This document shows, in pieces, positions 8,691-15,554 of a stretch of DNA of 64,000 nt. Each line of letters starts with the position of its first letter. Position 1 is the stretch's first letter. Where the stretch lies: the NCBI RefSeq assembly GCF_018070345.1, contig NZ_JAGPXX010000025.1, forward strand, positions 28,660-92,659, written 5' to 3'. Made by a program: the position numbers and the translations under genes. Source of the stretch: Streptomyces sp. F63. Its GTDB lineage: Bacteria > Actinomycetota > Actinomycetes > Streptomycetales > Streptomycetaceae. The notes beneath the pieces were generated by a model, which was given only the letters and a program-made list of their open reading frames with translations, made no database searches and was not told the origin of the DNA.

Positions 8691-9446
8691 ATGAGCGCCT
8701 ACGCCGCCCTGAGCACCGCGGGCTACCGGGCCTACGTCCGCGACAAGACCACCCTCTTCTTCACCTTCGCCTTCCCGCTGCTCTTCCTCGTCGTCTTCGG
8801 GCTGATCTTCCACGGCAAGACCGTGGAGGAGAGCGGCAAGCCGTACATCAACTACATCGCCCCGGGCGTGCTGTCCTGGGGCGTCGCCAACGCCGCCGTG
8901 TTCGGGGTCGGCTTCGTGCTGATGCAGTGGCGCCGCGACGACATCCTGCGGCTGATCCGGATGACGCCCGCCCGGCTGCCGGCCGTGCTGGGCTCCCGCT
9001 ACGTCCTGGCCATCGGCATCGGCATCGTGCAGGCGGTGCTGTTCGTCGCGGTGGCGCTGCTGCCGTCGTTCGGGCTGAGCCTGGCGGGCGGCTGGCCGCT
9101 CGCCCTGCCGGTGCTGGTGCTCGGGATCACGGCGTTCCTGGCGATCGGCGTGATCGTCGGCTCGTACGCCCGGACACCGGAGGCGGTCGCGGCCGTCGCC
9201 AACTGCCTGATGATCCCGATGGCGTTCCTCTCCGGCTCCTTCTTCCCGCTGGACGCCATGCCGGACTGGATGCGCTCGCTGTCGCTGGTGCTGCCGCTGC
9301 GCTACCTCAACGACGGGGTGTCCGCCGCGCTCACCGGCTCCGGGCCCGCCGGGGACATCGCCACGGCCTGCGCCGTGCTCGCCGGCTTCGCCGTCGTCTT
9401 CGGCGCCGTGGCCCTGAAGACCTTCCGCTGGAGCGACCGCATATGA
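8691..9446 (+). CDS. ABC-2 type transporter permease
   Basis: A 251-residue integral membrane protein with about six hydrophobic segments and the LSGSFFPLDAMPDWMR segment that typifies ABC-2 drug and antibiotic exporter permeases. It is the membrane partner of the ATPase 60 bases upstream. Its stop overlaps the start of the second YcaO gene (ATGA), so export and cyclodehydration genes are translationally coupled. Confidence 0.92.
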   Translation: MSAYAALSTAGYRAYVRDKTTLFFTFAFPLLFLVVFGLIFHGKTVEESGKPYINYIAPGVLSWGVANAAVFGVGFVLMQWRRDDILRLIRMTPARLPAVLGSRYVLAIGIGIVQAVLFVAVALLPSFGLSLAGGWPLALPVLVLGITAFLAIGVIVGSYARTPEAVAAVANCLMIPMAFLSGSFFPLDAMPDWMRSLSLVLPLRYLNDGVSAALTGSGPAGDIATACAVLAGFAVVFGAVALKTFRWSDRI

Positions 9447-11479
9447 CGACGACCGCACCTCCGGCGCCGGACGTCCCGGCGGCGCCCCTGGAGACGGGCC
9501 GGGACCTGCTGCAGCGCGCGCTCACCGAGCGGTACGAGCGCGAGGGGAGCGGCGAGCGCGGGGCCCGTGAGGCGCGTGGGGCCGGGGCGTCCGAGGGAGC
9601 CGCCGGGGCCGGGCAACCGCTGCCCGCGCCGCTGGTGGTGCCGCTCGGCGCCGCCGACACCCTCGGCTTCGGCCGGCCGGACCCGTACGGCCTGCTGCGC
9701 CCCCGCGCCACCGTGCAGCTCACCGCGCGGGCCGCGCTGATCGGCCCCTGGGGCGGCGCGGAGGGCACGGCCGCGTGCGGGCAGTGCCTGGCCATGCGCT
9801 GGCAGCGGCTGCGCAGCCGCTCCGAGCGCGAGGCGCTCGAACTGGGCCACGCGCCGCACGGCGCCACCGGCTGGCCCGTCCTCACCGGCTACGCCCTCGA
9901 CGCCGTCTGGTCGGTCTACCGGGCCGTCATGCCCGGCGGGCGCGCCGCCCCGTCGGCGGTGCCGGCCGACGGGGTGCTGCCGCAGGTGACCCGGGTCGAT
10001 CTGGGCACGCTCGCCACCGCCACCTTCCCGCTGCTGCCGGAGCCGCTGTGCCCGGCCTGCGTGCCGCTGCGGCCCGACACGGCGGAGGACGCCCGGATGG
10101 CCCTCGGCCCGGTGCCCAAGCCGGATCCGGACGGCTACCGCTCGCGGTCCCTGGACGCGTATCCGCTGCCGGTGTCCGCACTCGCCAACCCCGTCTGCGG
10201 GGCGCTGGGTTCGGACACCTGGATCAACCCCGTCTCCACCACGACCTCGCCGGTGGCCGGCACCCACTTCGTGCGCGGCTACGCCGGGCTCAACGACGTC
10301 ACGTGGAGCGGGCAGGCCGACGCCTACGGCACCAGCCGCCGGCTGGCGTTCCTGGAGGGCCTGGAACGGTACGCCGGGACCCACCGGCGGCGCGGCACCT
10401 CGCCCGTCACCGCCTCGTACCACCGGCTCCTCGCGCGCGGGGAGCCGGTCCTGGACCCGGCCGCGTGCGGCTTCTACGCGCCGGAGACCTACCAACGGGA
10501 CCATCTCGTCAGCCCGTTCGACCCAGACCGGGACATCCCCTGGGTGTGGGGCCACTCGCTGCGCGACGACCGGCCCGTCCTCGTGCCGGCCCGGCTGGCG
10601 CACTACAGCGCGGGCGTCGACGCCGACAACTTCGTCTTCGAGTGCTCGAACGGCTGCGCCACCGGCGGGACGCTGGAGGAGGCCATCCTCTTCGGGCTGC
10701 TGGAGCTCGTCGAGCGGGACGCCTTCCTCCTCGCCTGGTACGGGCGGGCCCGGCTGACCGAGATCGACCTCGGCTCCTGCCGGGGCGGCGCCGTCCGCAC
10801 CCTGCTCGACCGGGCCGCGCTGCACGGCTACGACGTCCGGGCGTTCGACACCCGGATGGACACCGCGGTGCCCGTCGTCACCGCCCTGGCGGTGCGCCGC
10901 GACGGCGGCCCGGGCACGCTCTCCTTCAGCGCCGCCGCCGGCTTCGACCCGGAGGGGACCGTCGACGCCGCCCTGTCGGAGGTGCTGACGTACATCCCGC
11001 ACCTGCCCTACCAGGTGGCCGAGCGGCGGGCAGAACTGGAGGCGATGGCACGGGACTACGGCAGGGTGCTGCACCTGAAGGACCACGCCCAGCTCTACGG
11101 GCTGCCGGAGATGGCCCGCCACGCCCGGGAGTACCTGGAGCCGGAGGCCGTCGTGCCGCTCGGCGAGGCGTTCCCCGGCTGGCGGGACCTGCGGCCGCGC
11201 ACCGGCGATCTGCTGGACGATCTGCGGCTGCTCCGCGACGAGCTGGTGCGCGCCGGGCACGACGTCATCGCCGTGGACCAGACGACGCCGGAGCAGCGCG
11301 CCATGGGCCTGCACACCGTCGGCACCACCGTTCCCGGGCTGCTGCCGCTGGACTTCGGCTGGAGCCGGCAGCGGGCGCTGCTGATGCCGCGGCTGCGCAC
11401 CGGTCTGCGGGCGGCGGGACGGCGGGACACCGACCTGGGCGAGGCGGAGATCAAGGCCGTGCCGCACCCGTTCCCGTGA
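9443..11479 (+). CDS. Fused leader-binding/zinc domain and YcaO cyclodehydratase
   Basis: A 678-residue protein. The N-terminal part (to about residue 225) holds two CxxC pairs, C112/C115 and C203/C206, which fit the structural zinc tetrathiolate of the E1-like (SagC/ocin-ThiF-like) partner that recognises leader peptides. The remainder is a YcaO domain with the ATP-binding segment TLEEAILFGLLELVERDA and a C-terminal PHPFP tail. It is a clear paralogue of the YcaO fragment at the window start. Proteins with this layout bind the leader and cyclise Cys/Ser/Thr residues using ATP. It is the last gene of the operon, 60 bases before a strong hairpin. Confidence 0.93.
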   Translation: MTTTAPPAPDVPAAPLETGRDLLQRALTERYEREGSGERGAREARGAGASEGAAGAGQPLPAPLVVPLGAADTLGFGRPDPYGLLRPRATVQLTARAALIGPWGGAEGTAACGQCLAMRWQRLRSRSEREALELGHAPHGATGWPVLTGYALDAVWSVYRAVMPGGRAAPSAVPADGVLPQVTRVDLGTLATATFPLLPEPLCPACVPLRPDTAEDARMALGPVPKPDPDGYRSRSLDAYPLPVSALANPVCGALGSDTWINPVSTTTSPVAGTHFVRGYAGLNDVTWSGQADAYGTSRRLAFLEGLERYAGTHRRRGTSPVTASYHRLLARGEPVLDPAACGFYAPETYQRDHLVSPFDPDRDIPWVWGHSLRDDRPVLVPARLAHYSAGVDADNFVFECSNGCATGGTLEEAILFGLLELVERDAFLLAWYGRARLTEIDLGSCRGGAVRTLLDRAALHGYDVRAFDTRMDTAVPVVTALAVRRDGGPGTLSFSAAAGFDPEGTVDAALSEVLTYIPHLPYQVAERRAELEAMARDYGRVLHLKDHAQLYGLPEMARHAREYLEPEAVVPLGEAFPGWRDLRPRTGDLLDDLRLLRDELVRAGHDVIAVDQTTPEQRAMGLHTVGTTVPGLLPLDFGWSRQRALLMPRLRTGLRAAGRRDTDLGEAEIKAVPHPFP

Positions 11480-11539
11480 GCGCCGTCCCATGAGGCCCCC
11501 CGCCCGCGTCCGTGCCGGCACGGCGCACCACGGCAGGAA

Positions 11540-11583
11540 GCAGCCCCCTCCGGTTCGGGAGATCCCGCTCCGGAGGGGGCTGC
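11540..11583. terminator. Bidirectional hairpin terminator
   Basis: A perfect 14-bp inverted repeat (11540-11553 with 11570-11583). Its loop contains a further 5-bp stem (CGGGA/TCCCG). It lies between the convergent ends of the biosynthetic operon (stop 11479) and the precursor gene (stop 11604), so it can end transcription from both sides. There is no clear T-tract, as is common in this genus. Confidence 0.8.
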
Positions 11584-11603
11584 CGGGCCCGTGGCGCCGT
11601 GGA

Positions 11604-11780
11604 TCAGGCGCTGCAGGAGGTGGTGGAGGTGGTGGAGGAGCAGGTGGACGTCGAGGAGGAGGACGTCGAACCCGCGAGCACGACCTCGACGGCGTCGGAG
11701 TAGTCCGAGATCTCGAAGGTCTCCGACTCCAGCTCCAGGATGTCGTTGGCGAGGGTGGCGAGCTCGGTCTTGGCGTCCAT
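11604..11780 (-). CDS. RiPP precursor peptide with an almost pure Ser/Thr/Cys core
   Basis: A 58-residue peptide starting at ATG 11780, with GGGAG seven to eight bases upstream. Residues 1-37 form an acidic leader (ILELESETFEI, DYSDAVEVV) ending in LAG, which resembles thiopeptide and linear-azole precursor leaders. Residues 38-58 are the likely core: 11 Ser, 7 Thr, Cys at 47 and 56, and a terminal Ala. Every core residue except the last can be a substrate of the encoded cyclodehydratases or dehydratase. It stands alone on the minus strand, converging on the biosynthetic operon. The leader/core boundary after Gly37 is inferred from composition and the LAG ending. No second precursor was seen. 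Confidence 0.9.
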   Translation of the reverse strand: MDAKTELATLANDILELESETFEISDYSDAVEVVLAGSTSSSSTSTCSSTTSTTSCSA

Positions 11781-12348
11781 GGTGTTCTCCCTTGGCCTGC
11801 CGGGGCCCGCCGGCGGATCCGGCGGCGCTCCCGTGCGCTGGTCCCATTGGAGCGGGAGCCGCTGTCGGATCGGCCCGGCTTCCGCTGTCAGATCGCTGAC
11901 ACCCCGTGAGAGCGGGGGGTGCGGCACGTGAGGCGACGGGACCGCACACTGGCCGGCGGGCCCTCCGGCGGCCGGAGGCCCGGCATCCCGTTCGGCCGGG
12001 CGGGCGAGGGGAACGCGCGGAGAGCGGGGGCGGCCCGGCGGCAGCCGTGCCGCCCAGGACACCGGCGATGCCGGGACCACGCGGAACACGCACGACACGG
12101 GTAACACGCGGAAGGCACCGGGCACCCGGAACGCACGGGAGAACGGCACCGTCCGGGGGCGGCGGTGACGTCCGGGGCACGCCGTCCGCTGGATGCACAG
12201 ACGGCACTCATCCGGAGCGGAGGGTCCGCGCACACCGGGGGACGGAGCGGGGGCGGGCCCGGGACCGGCACCGTCGCGGCCGTCCGGCCGGCGGCCGCCG
12301 GGGGAAGCCGAAGGCGGGCGGCGGGGGCGAGGGGAGAGAGGTGATCCA
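11781..12348. other. Divergent intergenic region between precursor and amidohydrolase
   Basis: This 568-base non-coding stretch must hold the promoter of the precursor (minus) and probably that of the amidohydrolase (plus). Besides the repeats at 11859-11901 it shows GC-rich sequence without a convincing gene. Open frames crossing it are low complexity (Arg, Gly, Pro). Confidence 0.6.
11859..11901 (-). promoter_or_regulatory. Direct repeats and dyad upstream of the precursor gene
   Basis: On the minus strand two copies of CGATCYGACAGCGG (one mismatch) occur 23 bp apart, about two helical turns (plus strand 11859-11873 and 11882-11896). The distal copy overlaps a perfect 6-4-6 inverted repeat, TGTCAG-ATCG-CTGACA, at 11886-11901. 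The block lies 79-121 bases upstream of the precursor start and also in the region divergent to the amidohydrolase gene. It is a good candidate binding site for the pathway LuxR-type regulator; that link is inferred. Confidence 0.55.
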
Positions 12349-13722
12349 TTGACCGGGACAGCGCGGGCCGTACCGGAGAACGGACCGCAAGCAGGGCAGG
12401 GGGCCGGGCCGCGGGCCGGGCGGGCGGCCACGCCACCGGAGAAGCCGCGGGCCGCCGCGCAGGAGGCCCCGCCGCCCGGCGCGCCGCCCACCGTGCCGCG
12501 GGAGGTGCCCCTCGGCATCCTGCGTCCGTCCGTCGAGCTGTACGTCGATCTGCACGCCCGCCCCGAACTCTCCGGCGCCGAGGCCCGCACCGCCGAGCGG
12601 TTCGCCGCCGCGCTGGAGCGGCACGGCGCCGAGGCCACGCGCGGTGTCGGCGGGCACGGTGTCGTCGGGGTGCTGGCCAACGGACCGGGGCCGGTGGTCC
12701 TGCTGCGCGCCGAGCTCGACGCGCTCCCGGTCGCCGAGCGCACCGGCCTGCCGTACGCCAGTACCACCGCGGGCGTCATGCACGCCTGCGGGCACGACCT
12801 CCATCTGGCCGCCGCGGCGGGGGCGCTGGGGCTGCTGGCACGGGCCCGGGACGCCTGGAGCGGCACGGTGCTGGTCGTCGGGCAGCCCGCCGAGGAGACC
12901 CTGGAGGGCGCGCGGGCGATGCTGGCGGACGGCCTGTACGAGCGCTTCGGCACCCCGGACGCGGTCCTCGCCCAGCACACGGCCCCGCTGCCGGCCGGCA
13001 CGGTCGCCCACGCCCGGGGCGGGCCGCTGATGGCGGGCAGCGCGGCTCTGGACGTGGTGATCCACGGACGGGGCGGCCACGCGGGCGCGCCACAGCTCGC
13101 CGTCGACCCGGTGCTGACGGCCGCCGCCACGGTGCTGCGGCTGCAGTCCGTGGTGGCGCGCGAGACCGCCCCCGCGGAGCAGGTCGTGCTGACCGTCGGT
13201 GCCCTGCACGCCGGGGAGCGCGGCAACGTCATCCCGGACCGGGCCGAACTGAGCCTGTCCGTCCGGGCGTTCGACGAGGCCGCGCTCGACCGGGTGACGG
13301 CCGCCGTCGAGCGGATCGTCCGGGCCGAGTGCGCGGCGTCCGGCTGCCCCCGGGAGCCGGAGTTCACTCTCACGTCGCGGTCCCCGGCGCTGCTGCCCGA
13401 TCCGGACACCACGGCCGCCGTGCGCCGCGTCCACGAGGAGCTGTTCGGCCCGCACCGGGTGACCGACTGGCCGCCCGCCACCGCCACCGAGGACTTCCCG
13501 CGCTACGGCGCCGCCGGCACCGGAATCCGCACGGCGTACTGGATGCTGGGCGTGACCGGTGCCCGGCAGTGGCGGGCCGCGCGCGCGAGCGCCGTGCCGC
13601 CCCCGGCCAACCACGCGCCGGACTTCGCCCCGGATGTACGGACCGCCCTGCCGGCCGGCATCACGGCGATGGCCGGCGCCGCCCTGCACATCCTGCGGTC
13701 CGCCGAGGAGGAAGCGCGATGA
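12349..13722 (+). CDS. M20D-family amidohydrolase/peptidase
   Basis: A 457-residue protein with HACGHD at residues 145-150, PAEET further on and a late ATEDF motif. These are the metal-binding signatures of the M20D group (hippurate and indole-acetyl-amino-acid hydrolases, N-acyl-amino-acid deacylases). The TTG start at 12349 is chosen because GAGAGGTGA lies seven bases before it; the frame upstream is low complexity. It is transcribed away from the precursor and overlaps the next small gene by four bases. In a RiPP cluster it might trim or deacylate the product, or confer resistance by cleaving an amide. The substrate is unknown. Confidence 0.85.
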   Translation: MTGTARAVPENGPQAGQGAGPRAGRAATPPEKPRAAAQEAPPPGAPPTVPREVPLGILRPSVELYVDLHARPELSGAEARTAERFAAALERHGAEATRGVGGHGVVGVLANGPGPVVLLRAELDALPVAERTGLPYASTTAGVMHACGHDLHLAAAAGALGLLARARDAWSGTVLVVGQPAEETLEGARAMLADGLYERFGTPDAVLAQHTAPLPAGTVAHARGGPLMAGSAALDVVIHGRGGHAGAPQLAVDPVLTAAATVLRLQSVVARETAPAEQVVLTVGALHAGERGNVIPDRAELSLSVRAFDEAALDRVTAAVERIVRAECAASGCPREPEFTLTSRSPALLPDPDTTAAVRRVHEELFGPHRVTDWPPATATEDFPRYGAAGTGIRTAYWMLGVTGARQWRAARASAVPPPANHAPDFAPDVRTALPAGITAMAGAALHILRSAEEEAR

Positions 13723-13997
13723 CGGACGACGACGCCCCCGGCCGGGACCAGCTGCTCGTCACCGTCCGCCGGAACGGCCGGGGGGCCGCGGCGGCGACGA
13801 CGGTGGTACGGCTGCTGGGCCTACTCCCGGCGGACCGGGTCTGCACGGCCGAGCTGGCGCACGGCGCGATCCGGCTCCGGGTGGAGCTGGACGGCACGGC
13901 CGCCGACCGTGCGGCGGCGCACGGCACCGTGCGGCGGGTCCTGGCCGACCGGGCGCTGGACGGCTGGGCGCTGGACGGCTGGGCGGAGGAGGACTGA
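13719..13997 (+). CDS. 92-residue protein of unknown function
   Basis: A small protein whose ATG overlaps the amidohydrolase stop (ATGA), indicating translational coupling. It alternates hydrophobic strands and helices (LLVTVRRNGRG, TTVVRLLGLL, IRLRVELDGTA). The pattern is reminiscent of small ACT-like alpha/beta domains, but no diagnostic motif was found. It has no signal peptide or membrane segment. Its tail repeats a DGWAL/DGWAE element. It converges on the LuxR-type gene 15 bases downstream. A role as partner or stabiliser of the amidohydrolase is only a guess. Confidence 0.7.
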   Translation: MTDDDAPGRDQLLVTVRRNGRGAAAATTVVRLLGLLPADRVCTAELAHGAIRLRVELDGTAADRAAAHGTVRRVLADRALDGWALDGWAEED

Positions 13998-14012
13998 GCG
14001 GAGGCGGTCCCG

Positions 14013-14993
14013 TCAGATCCAGCCGCGCTCGCGGGCCAGCAGCGCCGCCTGGGCCCGGCTGGCCGCGCCGAGCGTCTGCAGCAGATCGGCGACGTACCGC
14101 CGGTAGGTGCGGACGGAGACACCCAGGTCCCGGGCGCCCGCCTCGTCCTTCCCGACCGAGCACATCGACACCAGCACCCGCCGCTCGAAGTCGGAGAGCC
14201 CGGTCCCGGCCCCGTCGCCGTCCTCCCCCGGGCCGGTGAACTCCACGGCCTGCTGCCAGATCTTCTCGAAGAGGGCGACGATGTTGGCGACCAGCCCCCT
14301 CTTGCGGGCGAGCAGCGCGCCGCGCGCGGTGTCGGCCGGGTCGAGCGGCACCAGGGCGGCCCGCCGGTCGTAGACGAGCATCCGCTCGGTGATGTCGCGG
14401 GCCACCCGGATCTTGGCCCCGTGGGCGACCAGTTCCCGCAGGTAGTCCGCGGTCGGGGTGTCGTCCAGGGCCCGGCGCAGCACCACACTGCGGATCTCGA
14501 CGCCGCGGCGCAGGCAGCGGTGGTCGAGCGGCCGGGAACGGGCGATGTTCTCCGGGGAGAGCCGGGTGTACGGTTCCACGGACAGGATCTCGTCGCGGGC
14601 GAAGAAGGCCAGGTCGTCGATCCGGTCCCGGATCTGCTCCAGCCCCTCCAACTGCTCGATGCCCGAGCCGGCTTGGGCCCGGGGGCCCTGCTCCGCGCGT
14701 AGACCGTTGATGACGTGGCGTGACTGCGTGACCCGGCGGAGCTCCTGGTGGAGTGCCCGCAGCCGGGTGTCCGTCAGCCGGGCCAGGGCGATCTCGGGGT
14801 CCGCCGGGTCGAGCAGCCCGTCGCCGCCCGCGGGGTGGAGCAGCCCGAGTCCGCGCAGCCGGTCCAGGGAGTGCCGGACGCGTTCGCGCTCGCAGTGGAG
14901 CAGAAGGTGGATGTCGTCGGGAGAGGTCCCCGGGTTCCGCAGGAAGTGCCGGTAGATCTCCTCCTCCAGAGGAGAGACCCCGAACACGGACAT
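14013..14993 (-). CDS. LuxR-family regulator with TrmB-like N-terminal domain
   Basis: A 326-residue protein if started at ATG 14993, where GGAA lies upstream; ATG 15020 or GTG 15089 are alternatives. Residues about 5-60 form a winged helix-turn-helix like TrmB regulators (PLEEEIYRHFLRNPG). The middle resembles the phospholipase-D-like effector region of this group. The C-terminus is a LuxR/GerE helix-turn-helix (LGVSVRTYRRYVADLLQTLGA). Such proteins are frequent single regulators in Streptomyces RiPP clusters. It lies at the edge of this cluster and probably controls the operon and the precursor. A dyad overlaps its own probable promoter. Confidence 0.85.
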   Translation of the reverse strand: MSVFGVSPLEEEIYRHFLRNPGTSPDDIHLLLHCERERVRHSLDRLRGLGLLHPAGGDGLLDPADPEIALARLTDTRLRALHQELRRVTQSRHVINGLRAEQGPRAQAGSGIEQLEGLEQIRDRIDDLAFFARDEILSVEPYTRLSPENIARSRPLDHRCLRRGVEIRSVVLRRALDDTPTADYLRELVAHGAKIRVARDITERMLVYDRRAALVPLDPADTARGALLARKRGLVANIVALFEKIWQQAVEFTGPGEDGDGAGTGLSDFERRVLVSMCSVGKDEAGARDLGVSVRTYRRYVADLLQTLGAASRAQAALLARERGWI

Positions 14994-15554
14994 CTCGTTT
15001 CCAGCCAACTGCGCCCCCATGCCGCCGGTCCACCACCGGCCGTGCGCCCACGGCGGGTCGAGCCCATGGCTGCCGGAGTGGTTCGGCACACAGTAAACGG
15101 CGGAAGTGACGTCCGTGGAAAGGGATGTGGGCGACCACCGGGCGGAATGCGGGGCTTTGTGGTATTACACGCCGCCATTGACAGAAGGTCAATAAGCTTA
15201 CGGCCCCAACCCGCGCTCCACAGGGGCCGGTTGGGAAATCGCGGAAGCCCTCGCAGTTTCCCCACAGGACCGCCGCGAGCCGCACGACCTCTCCGCACCC
15301 GGCGCCTCCCCCGGCACCCGCCGCCCCTTCCCCTGCCGCACTCCCGCCCGGGGCCGCACACCCTCACGCGCGTGGAGCAGCCACCCGCCCGACCGGAGCA
15401 CCTGCGGACCTTCAGGGGAAAAGCCGTATACCGAGCTAAAGCCATCAAAGACCAGTAAATAAGCTAATCTGCTCCCATCCCTTGGTTGTCCCCGCGGGCC
15501 GCGGCGCCGCCCACGGGGAGGCACCCAAGTCCACCAGGCCTCACAGGTGAGGAC
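14994..15554. other. Divergent intergenic region, locally AT-rich
   Basis: This 561-base stretch separates the LuxR gene from the symporter fusion. It contains the promoter at 15164-15193 and, at about 15415-15475, the most AT-rich segment nearby, which probably carries the promoter of the symporter gene. No clear -35/-10 pair could be fixed there. No gene is seen. Confidence 0.6.
15164..15193 (-). promoter_or_regulatory. Probable promoter of the LuxR gene with overlapping operator
   Basis: On the minus strand TTGACC (15187-15192), a 17-bp spacer and TGTAAT (15164-15169) form a plausible housekeeping-type promoter. A perfect 6-5-6 inverted repeat, ATTGAC-AGAAG-GTCAAT (15177-15193), covers the -35 element, so a bound dimer could repress or autoregulate. 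Confidence 0.55.

Noticed and set aside
11490..11909. Plus-strand open frame across the precursor gene
   Set aside because: It reads the complement of the precursor, giving a Gly/Arg-rich product, and runs through the terminator hairpin. The minus-strand peptide has a leader, a ribosome binding site and an enzymatically sensible core.
11784..13487. Long minus-strand extension upstream of the precursor
   Set aside because: The frame continues open opposite the amidohydrolase gene, but its translation is Ser/Arg/Pro/Ala-rich. The ATG at 11780 with GGGAG upstream is the natural start.
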